In this document: piece by piece, positions 1 through 7,154 of the stretch
How the letters are laid out: the number at the start of each line of letters is the position of its first letter
Position numbering within the stretch: position 1 is the first letter of the stretch
Origin: an uncultured Rhodospirillales bacterium
GTDB lineage: Bacteria; Pseudomonadota; Alphaproteobacteria; Acetobacterales; Acetobacteraceae
Direction of reading: 5' to 3'
Assembly: GCA_903844785.1 (NCBI GenBank)
Contig: CAIMVB010000062.1
Span: 1-9,813 of the forward strand
DNA length: 9,813 nucleotides
Position numbers and translations under genes: made by a program
The notes under the pieces: generated by a model
What the model was told of the DNA's origin: nothing
The model's database searches: none
The model's input: only the letters and a program-made list of their open reading frames with translations

Positions 1-1
1 C

Positions 2-2041
2 GGTTTGGATATCGCCGATCTGCCGCATTACTGGCCGCCCAGCATTGCCCCCAAGCCGCGCGAATGGCTGGCCGAAAACCTGACCGCCGGCATGCTGCGC
101 GAAGGCGCTTGGCGGCTTGAAGCGCGGATCGGCGCGGATGGTAGTGGCGCGGAAGTTACCAGCCTTTCCGGCACGGCGCGGGCGGATGGCGTTGCTGTGC
201 ATTGGCTGCGCCCCATCCCACCTATCCAAAATGTGACGGGTGAGGCGCGGTTTGCGCTCGACAAGATTGAGATCGCAGCCAGTAGTGGGCAGCAATCCGG
301 CACCGGGATTGTGACCGATGGCGCGACTGTTTCAATTGGGCTGGCGACGGATCCTGAAATTACGCGCGTTGAAGTCAAGCTGCGTGGTCCGCTGGCTGAT
401 GCCTGGGGCATTGTGCGCCACCCACGCCTCAAGATTTTCGAAAAACGCCCCCCGCCGATCAATGACCCGACAGGCACGTTGGAAAGCGCCACACTGAAGT
501 TGGTCTTTCCGCTAATCAAGACGCTCGATATTGAAGATATTGATATACAGGCCGAACTCGAGGTGCGGGATTTGCGCATTCCGCGCATTGCCTTCAACCG
601 GGATCTGGAACGGGGCATTGCCACGGTTTCGCTGCGTAACGCTGGGTTGACCGCAACTGGCACCGGCGTGCTTGGCACCATTGAAGCGCGCATCAGGCAG
701 GAGACGGATTTCCGCAACGGCGCGCCCACGGATATTGTGGCGCGTGAAATCATCTCCGCACGCGCTGATGCGCGGCAATTGGCAGCGCTGGGCCTGGATG
801 CCAGCCCGCTTCTTGAAGGCCCGGTGCAGCTGGATTTGCGCAATGAAACACGCCGGAACGGGCAAGCCCGCCTTGCGGTGCGGGCAGATTTGCGCGCGGC
901 CACACTGAACCTGGAGCCATTGGCCTGGACCAAGCCGCCGGGTACCGCTGGTAGTGCTGATGCGGTGGTGCTGATGCAGAGTGGTGCGGTGACGCTGATT
1001 GAAAACTTCCGCGTTGAAACACCTGATGCGCTGATACGCGGCCGCGCCAATGAAGTACGCGACAATATCCCGCAACGCATTGAATTGACGAGCGCGAGTA
1101 TCGGCCGTTCCCGCTTTACGGGCGTATTGCGTCCACCCTTCCCACGTGGTGCGGGGCAATGGACCATCGGCTTGAATGGACAAGTGCTTGATCTAGCCCC
1201 AGTGCTGGCGCGGCACGAACCCGCTGAGCCAAGCACCGAGGAATCCGCCGCATCGCGGCTGGATGTGCGCTTTGATCGGGTCTTGCTGCCGCATGGGCGT
1301 GAAGTGGCGGGGCTGGAGGCTCAGTTACAGGTCAATACGCTTGGCGTGATGCAGCGCGCTGAAATAGCGGCGCGGCTTGCCGAACGTGGCAGTTTTTCAG
1401 TTTCGATCACCCCTGCGGGGCAGCGCCGGGCCGTTAAGATAACAAGTGATAATGGGGGCGAATTGCTGCGCGCTTTCGATGTGCTGCAAACGATCCAGGG
1501 CGGCAAGCTGACCATGTCGGGCCATTATGATCATTCCCGCCCAGGGGCCACGCTTTCCGGTGATGCGGTGCTGGAAGATTTCGTGGTGCGCGATGCGCCA
1601 GGGCTTGGCAAGGTTTTGCAGGCAATGACGCTCTACGGCCTGGTGGATGCGCTGCGCGGCCCCGGATTGAATTTCACCCGCGCGACAATTCCCTTCAGCC
1701 TGACCCCGGATGCGCTGGTGTTGCAGGATGCGCGGGCCTTTTCATCCTCACTCGGTTTGACCGCCAAAGGGCGCATTGATCGCCGGCGCGATACGGTTGA
1801 CATGGAAGGCACCATTGTGCCGGCCTATATTTTCAACACGCTTTTGGGGCGCATTCCCATTCTTGGGCGGTTATTCAGCCCGGAAGAAGGCGGTGGTGTT
1901 TTTGCCGTTGCCTATCGCATGCGCGGCCCGTTGAACGATCCGCAAACCAGCGTCAATCCTTTGGCGGCGCTGACGCCTGGTTTCCTGCGCGGCATATTCG
2001 GGATTGGCCAGGAACCGGCCGGACAAGCGCCCCGGCAATAG
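2..2041 (+). CDS. AsmA-like / DUF3971-type envelope protein, C-terminal part (5' end outside the window)
   Basis: The frame is open at the left edge, so this is the C-terminal ~679 residues of a larger protein; relatives (YhdP/COG3164-like) usually exceed 1000 aa. The TTG at base 5 is not a convincing start. Early residues (YWPP near base 30, then PREWLAENLTAG) fit the DUF3971 pattern. The middle is a long beta-rich stretch of alternating polar and hydrophobic residues with no membrane segment. The C-terminus carries the most recognisable AsmA-like signature: GTIVPAYIFNTLLGRIPILG (about 1807-1866), then a VNPLAALTPGFLRGIFG-type ending (about 1951-2003). Such proteins are usually anchored in the inner membrane by an N-terminal helix, which would lie outside the window. 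They are implicated in envelope biogenesis and lipid transport to the outer membrane; the exact role here is not visible. The family call is firm, the function is not. Confidence 0.85.
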   Translation, partial: GLDIADLPHYWPPSIAPKPREWLAENLTAGMLREGAWRLEARIGADGSGAEVTSLSGTARADGVAVHWLRPIPPIQNVTGEARFALDKIEIAASSGQQSGTGIVTDGATVSIGLATDPEITRVEVKLRGPLADAWGIVRHPRLKIFEKRPPPINDPTGTLESATLKLVFPLIKTLDIEDIDIQAELEVRDLRIPRIAFNRDLERGIATVSLRNAGLTATGTGVLGTIEARIRQETDFRNGAPTDIVAREIISARADARQLAALGLDASPLLEGPVQLDLRNETRRNGQARLAVRADLRAATLNLEPLAWTKPPGTAGSADAVVLMQSGAVTLIENFRVETPDALIRGRANEVRDNIPQRIELTSASIGRSRFTGVLRPPFPRGAGQWTIGLNGQVLDLAPVLARHEPAEPSTEESAASRLDVRFDRVLLPHGREVAGLEAQLQVNTLGVMQRAEIAARLAERGSFSVSITPAGQRRAVKITSDNGGELLRAFDVLQTIQGGKLTMSGHYDHSRPGATLSGDAVLEDFVVRDAPGLGKVLQAMTLYGLVDALRGPGLNFTRATIPFSLTPDALVLQDARAFSSSLGLTAKGRIDRRRDTVDMEGTIVPAYIFNTLLGRIPILGRLFSPEEGGGVFAVAYRMRGPLNDPQTSVNPLAALTPGFLRGIFGIGQEPAGQAPRQ

Positions 2042-2131
2042 CGCCCGTTTGGCCCAGACTAAACCCCAGGGCTGGACCACGGCGTGTGTTTTGGGGATGC
2101 TGCATTCGAAATTTTCGGAAGGAAGCGCGCC

Positions 2132-2902
2132 ATGCAGTTCAACAGCGGCGATTGGCAGATTGATGTTCTGATCCAGGGTTATCCTGGCAAATCCACGCAG
2201 CATGGCGGGCTTGGGTGGAGCACGGTTGCGCTGCTGCGCGGCCATGGGCGCATTGTGGTGCTGGATGGCGGTGGCTATGGCATGAGAAAGCCCTTGGTTG
2301 AAGCATTGGCGAGGCAGGGCGTGAAGCTTTCCGATGTTACCGATCTGCTGGTGAGCCATTTGCACCACGACCATGTGGTGAATTGGCCCATGTTCCGCGA
2401 TGCGCGGATTCATGTCGGGCGCAAGGAATTGGCCTGGGCGCTTGGCGTGGGCTGGGGCGAAACCGCGGTGCCGGAACACGCGGTGGAAGCGCTTAGCCGC
2501 TGGCCGACGATGCAATTGATGGATGATGGGCAGGAAGTGCTGCCTGGCATTACCGCGCATCTTTCGCCCGGCCACACGCCTGGGCATTTGCTGTTCCTGA
2601 TCAAGGGCGCGCCACAGGATGTGGTGCTGTTGCAGGATGCAGTGAAAAACCGCGTGGAACTTACCACGCGCAGCACCGACATGACCTATGACCCAGCGGT
2701 CAGTCGCGCCACCATTGATATGGTGTGGGAGATTTGCCGGACCCATCCGGGCTGTGTGCTGATCCCCGGCCATGATGTGCCGGTGGTGGTTGAAAATGGT
2801 GTGCCGCGCGCACTTTCCAGCCATAGCGCGGGCATCAAATCCTGGTTCGGTGCGGATTTGCAGGATACCACGCTCTACTCCCTGGCACCGAGCAACGGCT
2901 AA
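2132..2902 (+). CDS. MBL-fold metallo-hydrolase
   Basis: This 256-aa protein has the full set of metallo-beta-lactamase-fold metal ligands. The HLHHDH motif is at residues 76-81, His148 in PGHTPGH, Asp169 in LLQDA and His214 in IPGHD. That predicts a dinuclear zinc (or iron/zinc) hydrolase. There is no signal peptide, so it is probably cytoplasmic. The layout resembles the lactonase-like (N-acyl homoserine lactonase-type) branch, but the substrate cannot be read from sequence. I chose the ATG at 2132 because GGAAGGAAG (2117-2125) sits six bases upstream; an in-frame GTG at 2084 lacks such a site. A carboxymuconolactone-decarboxylase-like gene starts 27 bases after the stop, suggesting a shared transcript and possibly a role in degrading a lactone or other organic acid. 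The fold and metal site are near certain; the reaction is unknown. Confidence 0.9.
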   Translation: MQFNSGDWQIDVLIQGYPGKSTQHGGLGWSTVALLRGHGRIVVLDGGGYGMRKPLVEALARQGVKLSDVTDLLVSHLHHDHVVNWPMFRDARIHVGRKELAWALGVGWGETAVPEHAVEALSRWPTMQLMDDGQEVLPGITAHLSPGHTPGHLLFLIKGAPQDVVLLQDAVKNRVELTTRSTDMTYDPAVSRATIDMVWEICRTHPGCVLIPGHDVPVVVENGVPRALSSHSAGIKSWFGADLQDTTLYSLAPSNG

Positions 2903-2929
2903 TGGCACGTGAACACAAAGGAATACACC

Positions 2930-3325
2930 ATGGATGAAAATACCGCCCATGATACGCTACGCGCCAAGGGCCGCGCGGTGATGCAGGAAGTGCTGGGCCA
3001 AGCTTACATGGAAAAGCGTGATGCCGGCACCAACCCCTTCAACGCGGCGGTACGGCGCCTTTCGGAAGAATTCGCCTATGCGACACTATGGGAAAGGCCA
3101 GGGCTCAATCGGCGTGAACGCAGCCTGATCACCCTAGCCATGATCTCCGCGCTTAATCGCCCGCATGAACTACGCATTCATCTGGTGGCAGCCTTGAATA
3201 ATGGCTGCACGGCTGAGGAGATTTCGGAAATCTTCACCCATTCAGTGGCCTATTGCGGTTTCCCGGCGGCCATTGATGCGCTGCGCGTCGCAGAAGAAGT
3301 CCTGCGCGGACACGGCAAGCTTTGA
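2930..3325 (+). CDS. Carboxymuconolactone decarboxylase family protein
   Basis: This small protein (131 aa) matches the CMD family, whose type member PcaC decarboxylates 4-carboxymuconolactone in the protocatechuate branch of the beta-ketoadipate pathway. Visible signatures are WERPGL (54-59), RRERSLITLAM (61-71), ALNRPHEL (74-81), His84, NNG (90-92), EEI (96-98), His104 and YCGFPAA (108-114). There is a single cysteine in the YCG motif rather than the CxxC of AhpD-type peroxidase partners, so it resembles PcaC more than AhpD. Its length is typical of a stand-alone single-domain member. I chose the ATG at 2930 because AAAGGA sits eight bases upstream; a GTG at 2909 would add seven residues without a clear binding site. 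It follows the MBL-fold hydrolase closely. No other pca genes are in view, so I do not assign pcaC. Confidence 0.88.
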   Translation: MDENTAHDTLRAKGRAVMQEVLGQAYMEKRDAGTNPFNAAVRRLSEEFAYATLWERPGLNRRERSLITLAMISALNRPHELRIHLVAALNNGCTAEEISEIFTHSVAYCGFPAAIDALRVAEEVLRGHGKL

Positions 3326-3339
3326 AGGTAAGCCCAGGC

Positions 3340-3368
3340 GGCGCAGCGGTTTAATCCGCCGTTGCGCC
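3340..3368. other. Bulged hairpin between convergent genes
   Basis: GGCGCA (3340-3345) pairs with TGCGCC (3363-3368) and GCGG (3346-3349) with CCGC (3356-3359), leaving a TTTAAT loop and a three-base bulge. It spans the stop codon of the Bug protein gene and lies just after the stop of the CMD-family gene. The position would suit a shared transcription end, but neither strand has a T tract after it, so a terminator role is doubtful. Confidence 0.2.
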
Positions 3369-4340
3369 GGCATCCTTCACAATTTCTGCCCAGATCGGCA
3401 ATTCCGCCTGCACGAAACGCCCAAAGGCTTCGGGGCTTTCACTTGTCAGCGCTTGCAGCCCTTCCTGCGCCAAGCGCGCCTGCACTGGTTGCTGCGCCAA
3501 TACGGCGCGGAAGGCAGTGAAAAGCCTATCGCGTATGGGGGTGGGCAAGCGCGCCGCCGTCCACACACCCCACCAGCCAGTAATATCCAAAGCGGGCAGC
3601 CCTGCTGCCTCACTGCCCAGCACATCGGGAATGGCGGGTGAGGGCAGGCGGGTGCTGAGCGACAGCGCCTTCAGCGTGCCGGCGCGGATTTGTGGCAGCG
3701 CCACGGGCGGCGTGCCGACCAGGATTTGCACATCGCCCGCCAGCACCGCTTGCAGGGAAGGTGCGCCGCCACGGAAGGGTACATGGGTGATATCCTCACC
3801 CGTTACCTTGGCAAGCTTGGCGCCAACCAAATGGCTTGGCGTGCCAATGCCAGGTGTTGCGTAATTCCAGCGCCCTGGCTGAGCGCGCATGCGCGCGGCA
3901 AGCTCCGCCAGATTATTAATCCCGGCATCAGCGCGCACCGCAATGATCAAGGGCAAATCGCTGACGCGCGTGATGGGTGTGAAATCATTGATGGGATCAA
4001 AGGGCAGGCGGCGATAAAGGGCTGGGTTCACCGAATGGGTGAAATTGCCGCCAAGCAGGATGGTGGAGCCATCCGCTTCGCTGCGCGCGACATGCTCTGC
4101 CGCGATATTGGAACCAGCGCCGGGGCGGTTATCCACAAGGATGGTCGCACCACCCAATTCGCGGGAGAGGGGTTCGCTGAGGGTGCGCGCCAGGAAATCG
4201 CCAGATCCGCCAGGCGGGAAGCCAACCACTAGCCGGATGGGCCGCCCAGCCGGCCAAGCCGCGCCGGATTGCGCGGAGGCTTGCTGTGATACGGAGGCAA
4301 GCGCCAGGGGCGCGGCCAATAGGCTTCTGCGGTGGATCAT
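3351..4340 (-). CDS. Bug-type tripartite tricarboxylate transporter substrate-binding protein
   Basis: This 329-aa protein is a periplasmic solute-binding protein of the Bug/TctC family, which captures small organic acids or similar ligands, often for a TctAB permease. It starts with a signal peptide (MIHRRSLL, a short hydrophobic stretch, then ASA at 21-23 as the likely cleavage site). Next comes the family hallmark WPAGRPIRLVVGFPPGGSGD, and then VDNRPGAGSNIAAEHVARSE with ADGSTILLG, typical of the ligand-binding first lobe. The ATG at 4340 is preceded on its strand by GGGAGAG about four bases upstream and lies right at the signal peptide; an in-frame start further out (4472) would put 44 unrelated residues before it. 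No TctA or TctB gene is adjacent, as is common for Bug proteins. The ligand is unknown. It converges on the CMD-family gene with 25 bases between stops. Confidence 0.92.
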   Translation of the reverse strand: MIHRRSLLAAPLALASVSQQASAQSGAAWPAGRPIRLVVGFPPGGSGDFLARTLSEPLSRELGGATILVDNRPGAGSNIAAEHVARSEADGSTILLGGNFTHSVNPALYRRLPFDPINDFTPITRVSDLPLIIAVRADAGINNLAELAARMRAQPGRWNYATPGIGTPSHLVGAKLAKVTGEDITHVPFRGGAPSLQAVLAGDVQILVGTPPVALPQIRAGTLKALSLSTRLPSPAIPDVLGSEAAGLPALDITGWWGVWTAARLPTPIRDRLFTAFRAVLAQQPVQARLAQEGLQALTSESPEAFGRFVQAELPIWAEIVKDAGATAD

Positions 4341-4428
4341 GGCTCTCTCCCGGTCACGCCTGATTAAGCTTCGCGCGCTGGGTATAGCTTTGCAGGCTAG
4401 CTGAATGCACGCAATCCGGCGTGTTGCG

Positions 4429-4857
4429 TCAGGAAGCCCCCAAGCGCTTCCAAACCCCATCCGCATGGGCAATCAGCCTATCACCCGCGGTCAGGCGCCC
4501 GCGCACAAACACGATGGATCGCGTCACGCGCATCACTTCACCTTCCGCGATCAGGAAATCACCCTGCTTGGCGCCAGAGATGAAATGCACATTCAACTGG
4601 ATCGTCACATTGGGCCCGTAATCAGCGGCTTCCCAGACCGTATGGCCAAGGGTTTGATCAAGGAAGGTGGAAATCATGCCGCCATGGACAATGCCATGGA
4701 TATTGCTGTGCTTTTCTTCCACCAGCAGCCCATGCAGGCGGCGCCCATCAACGGTTTTCTGCCAGAAGGGACCAACCAGGGCGGGGAAGCCATCCTCATG
4801 CCAGACGAAATCAGTCCAGCCATCGGCGGCGGGGTCATAGGGTTGCTTCGCGATCAT
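4429..4857 (-). CDS. PaaI-family hotdog-fold thioesterase
   Basis: The predicted protein (142 aa from the ATG at 4857) has the hotdog-fold acyl-CoA thioesterase pattern. HGIVHGGMISTFLDQTLGH (54-72) contains the HGG motif and the acidic residue Asp67 of the PaaI-like active site. It is followed by the beta-strand pattern VTIQLNVHFISGAKQGDFL (84-102) and a strand ending in VFVRGRL. Such enzymes hydrolyse acyl- or aryl-CoA thioesters in the cytoplasm; the substrate here is unknown. An in-frame TTG at 4875 would add six residues, and neither start has a good ribosome binding site, so the N-terminus is uncertain. It lies upstream of the Bug protein gene on the same strand with 88 bases between them, which may or may not be one transcript. 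It diverges from the first KpsC-like gene across 138 bases. Confidence 0.85.
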   Translation of the reverse strand: MIAKQPYDPAADGWTDFVWHEDGFPALVGPFWQKTVDGRRLHGLLVEEKHSNIHGIVHGGMISTFLDQTLGHTVWEAADYGPNVTIQLNVHFISGAKQGDFLIAEGEVMRVTRSIVFVRGRLTAGDRLIAHADGVWKRLGAS

Positions 4858-4973
4858 GGGCTGGGTGTAACCCAAAGCGGGCAGGGGTGAAATGCCGGGC
4901 CTCGCCAGAGCCCCATCGGCCGTTTAGGAAGGCGTCGATGGATTCTGCTCCTTATCCTCTAACCAAGCTGATC

Positions 4974-5012
4974 GGCGGGGCTCAGGCATTTGGGTATGCC
5001 TGAGCGCCTTTT
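4974..5012 (+). promoter_or_regulatory. Hairpin with T tract enclosing the start codon of the first KpsC-like gene
   Basis: The arms CTCAGGCAT (4981-4989) and ATGCCTGAG (4996-5004) are perfect inverted complements around a six-base loop TTGGGT. A lower stem GGCG (4974-4977) pairs with CGCC (5005-5008) across a GGG bulge, and four T residues follow directly (5009-5012). The second arm begins with the gene's ATG, and an alternative TTG start lies in the loop. The shape is that of an intrinsic terminator or attenuator, or of a translation-blocking hairpin. The inverted repeat is certain; its function is inferred. Confidence 0.5.
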
Positions 5013-6435
5013 ATGGATTCCCCCCGCGCTGCGGGATGGCTTCCCGCATCTGGCGGCGTTTTTTCCTGATTTCACGGTGTTGCCCGAAGGCGCGCCCTGC
5101 CCGGATGGCGCCATGATTGCTGGCGAAGGGCAAGCAGTCTTCCATGAAGGGCCTTGGGCCGCGCCACGTTTTAATGATGTGAAGCGCGCCGTTGGGCTTG
5201 TGGTGCCAGGCCTGCCGGCACCGACCCATTACGCCGATGAAGCGCTTGATGCTGAACAGTGCGCCGCCTTGCCCTATTCGCGCTTTGCGGACCCGTTTCG
5301 CGAAACCCCAGCTAGCCTTGTTGATGCTTTGGCGTTGCTTGCGCTTTGGCGCGGGATCGTGGCGGAAAACCGCCAAATCGGGGCATTTTTGCATATGCAA
5401 CCCTGGAAGCGGGACGCCCTTGCGCGCGCTTTCGGCCATGACAGCGGCCATGCGCCATTTGCCGAAACACCAGCTGCCGCCTTGGCGCAATCAAATGGTG
5501 CCGTGCTCGCCTGGGCCGCAAAGCTCTCGGCGGAAACCGAAAGCAAGGCAAGGGTGCCGGTTTGGCGCGTGGAAGATGGCTTTATTCGCTCGGTCGGGCT
5601 TGGCGTGAATTTTACGCCGGCTGGCTCGCTCTCGGTTGATCCGATAGGCATGCATTACGATTCAACCCGCCCTTCGCGGCTTGAGCGCATCCTGGCCGAG
5701 CATGAATTCCCCCCGCCACTACTGGACCGCGCGGCAGCCCTACGGGCGGCAATTCTTCGCCAAAATGTCACCAAATACAATGTTGGTGGGGCCTCTGAGG
5801 CCCTGCCAATCAGCGATGGTCGCCAACGTATCCTGGTGGTGGGGCAGGTAGAGAATGATGCCTCCATCAAGTTTGGGGCGGGACGCATTCGCACCAATCT
5901 TGGCCTGCTGCGCGCGGTGCGCGAAACCGCGCCGAATGCTTTCATCATCTGGAAGCCGCATCCTGATGTGCAAACCGGCTATCGGCCCGGCTACGTGCCT
6001 TCACGCCAGGCAGCGCGTTGGGCCGATCTTGTGCTGACGCAAGGCGATATCGGGCCAATATTCTCGGAAATTGACGCTCTCCATACCATGACCAGCCTTG
6101 CAGGGTTTGAAGCCTTGTTGCGCGGTATTTCCGTGACCTGCTGGGGGCGGCCATTTTATGCGGGTTGGGGCCTTACTACTGATATGGAAGTGGTTGAACG
6201 GCGGCAGCGCCGGCTAACGCTGGATGAATTGGTGGCGGGCAGCCTTATTCTCTACCCGCGCTATCAGGACCCGGTGACGGGGCTGCCTTGCCCGCCGGAA
6301 GTGCTGCTTGAACGCTTGACCGATCCGGCCGCCTGGGCTGACGCACAGCCCCGTAGCCTCGCCTATCTGCAGTGGTGGAAGCTGCAAGGGATGATTCTGC
6401 GCGGCTTGCGCCATATCGGGCTGGTGTCGCGATAG
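4996..6435 (+). CDS. KpsC-like glycosyltransferase (beta-Kdo transferase family), copy 1
   Basis: This 479-aa protein has the motif series of the capsule-linker glycosyltransferase KpsC, which adds beta-Kdo residues from CMP-Kdo to a lipid acceptor at the cytoplasmic face of the inner membrane. In order: WKR (137-139), EDGFIRSVGLG (193-203), HYDSTRPSRLE (220-230), KYNVG (260-264), VVGQVENDASI (281-291), WKPHPDV with the HP motif (319-325), HTMTSLAGFEALLRG (363-377) and CWGRPFYAGWGLT (382-394). These match the C-terminal, GT107-type module. Full KpsC has two modules in about 670 aa; here the first ~100 residues seem a reduced N-terminal module. No signal peptide is seen. I chose the ATG at 4996 because the protein then aligns end to end with copy 2. 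TTG 4990, nine bases after GGCGGGG, is a real alternative. A hairpin covers the start. No other capsule genes are in view, so no kps symbol is given. Confidence 0.85.
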   Translation: MPERLLWIPPALRDGFPHLAAFFPDFTVLPEGAPCPDGAMIAGEGQAVFHEGPWAAPRFNDVKRAVGLVVPGLPAPTHYADEALDAEQCAALPYSRFADPFRETPASLVDALALLALWRGIVAENRQIGAFLHMQPWKRDALARAFGHDSGHAPFAETPAAALAQSNGAVLAWAAKLSAETESKARVPVWRVEDGFIRSVGLGVNFTPAGSLSVDPIGMHYDSTRPSRLERILAEHEFPPPLLDRAAALRAAILRQNVTKYNVGGASEALPISDGRQRILVVGQVENDASIKFGAGRIRTNLGLLRAVRETAPNAFIIWKPHPDVQTGYRPGYVPSRQAARWADLVLTQGDIGPIFSEIDALHTMTSLAGFEALLRGISVTCWGRPFYAGWGLTTDMEVVERRQRRLTLDELVAGSLILYPRYQDPVTGLPCPPEVLLERLTDPAAWADAQPRSLAYLQWWKLQGMILRGLRHIGLVSR

Positions 6436-6501
6436 CGATCACACTTCGTGCGCGGGGCGTTGGCTCAGGCTGACATGCAGTGCCTTCCGGGCCTTTCAGA
6501 G

Positions 6502-6531
6502 TTTCCACTCGGCTTGAAAATGCCCTAGCCT
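6502..6531 (+). promoter_or_regulatory. Possible promoter for a leaderless GST mRNA
   Basis: A TAGCCT hexamer (6526-6531) ends seven bases before the GST start codon at 6539, and TTTCCA (6502-6507) lies 18 bases upstream of it as a weak -35 candidate. No Shine-Dalgarno-like purine run precedes the ATG. That spacing would start transcription at or next to the A of the ATG, as in leaderless mRNAs known in alphaproteobacteria. Both hexamers are poor matches to consensus, so this is tentative. Confidence 0.25.
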
Positions 6532-6538
6532 TTAACCC

Positions 6539-7153
6539 ATGAAGCTATTTCATTCCGCCGGATCCCCCTATGCCCGCATCGCCCGCATGGCGGTGCTGGA
6601 CCTTGGCCTTGCAGACCGCATCGCCTTTACCGAAACCACCTTGCGTGACCCAGCTTCCACCCTGCTGCCGCATAACCCGGTGGGGCGGGTGCCATCGCTT
6701 GTGCTGGCCGATGGCACTACGGTAACGGAAACCACACCCATTCTGATGGTGCTGGATAGTCTTGTTGCGCCAGGGAAGCGCCTTTTGGGCGATGGTGCCG
6801 ATGGCTGGAAGCGGCTGGCCGCCTACGGCCGGGTGCTTGGCATGTTGGATGGCATTGCGGTGTGGAACCGCGAATTGCGCCGGCCCGTGCATGAAAGATC
6901 ACCGGGTGTGATTGCGTTGGAAGAAGGCCGCGCCGCGCGCATTGCCGCTGCGTTGCAGGATGATGTCGCAAAGGGTGTTTATGCCGCGCCCGATGCCGGC
7001 TTCCTCGCGCTGCTTGCCGTGCTTGGCTATTGCGAAAGGCGCCACCGTGCCTGGGCTTGGCGCGATGGTTTGCCGGGCCTGGCTGCCTGGTTTGACCGCG
7101 CGTCAGACCGGCCATCCTTCGCCGCCACCATGCCGCCGGTGAGCGGTATTTGA
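6539..7153 (+). CDS. Glutathione S-transferase-like protein
   Basis: This is a cytosolic GST-fold protein of 204 aa, the normal length for the family. The N-terminal thioredoxin-like domain shows SPYARIARM at 9-17 with a candidate catalytic serine, NPVGRVPSLVL (46-56) with the cis-proline at 52, and TET (63-65) in the glutathione gamma-glutamyl binding position. A helical C-terminal domain follows, ending in DGLPGLAAWFDRASDRPSF, typical of bacterial GSTs. Such proteins conjugate glutathione to electrophiles or act in stress or catabolic roles; the substrate is not visible. It starts 103 bases after KpsC-like copy 1, and its stop is one base before the ATG of the 72-aa small protein, so those two are very probably translated from one mRNA. 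Its position between two glycosyltransferase paralogues may be accidental. Confidence 0.88.
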   Translation: MKLFHSAGSPYARIARMAVLDLGLADRIAFTETTLRDPASTLLPHNPVGRVPSLVLADGTTVTETTPILMVLDSLVAPGKRLLGDGADGWKRLAAYGRVLGMLDGIAVWNRELRRPVHERSPGVIALEEGRAARIAAALQDDVAKGVYAAPDAGFLALLAVLGYCERRHRAWAWRDGLPGLAAWFDRASDRPSFAATMPPVSGI

Positions 7154-7154
7154 A

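Noticed and set aside
28..1236. Long minus-strand open frame (402 aa) opposite the AsmA-like gene
   Set aside because: It lies fully antisense to a protein with clear family signatures and reads as low-complexity Arg/Ser/Ala-rich sequence with no recognisable domain. It is a by-product of high G+C.
2084..2131. GTG start at 2084 for the MBL-fold protein
   Set aside because: It would add 16 residues with no family similarity, and the strong GGAAGGAAG site is correctly spaced only for the ATG at 2132.
2909..2929. GTG start at 2909 for the CMD-family protein
   Set aside because: AAAGGA is eight bases from the ATG at 2930, and the extra seven residues are not part of the family.
1871..2950. Minus-strand open frame (359 aa) across the MBL-fold gene
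   Set aside because: It overlaps a gene with a complete metal-ligand set and is rich in His, Gln and Arg as expected of an antisense frame. No motif was found.
4858..4973. Divergent promoter between the thioesterase and KpsC-like copy 1
   Set aside because: A promoter is expected here, but the best -10-like match (TATCCT at 4953-4958) has no convincing -35 at proper spacing, so I do not annotate it.
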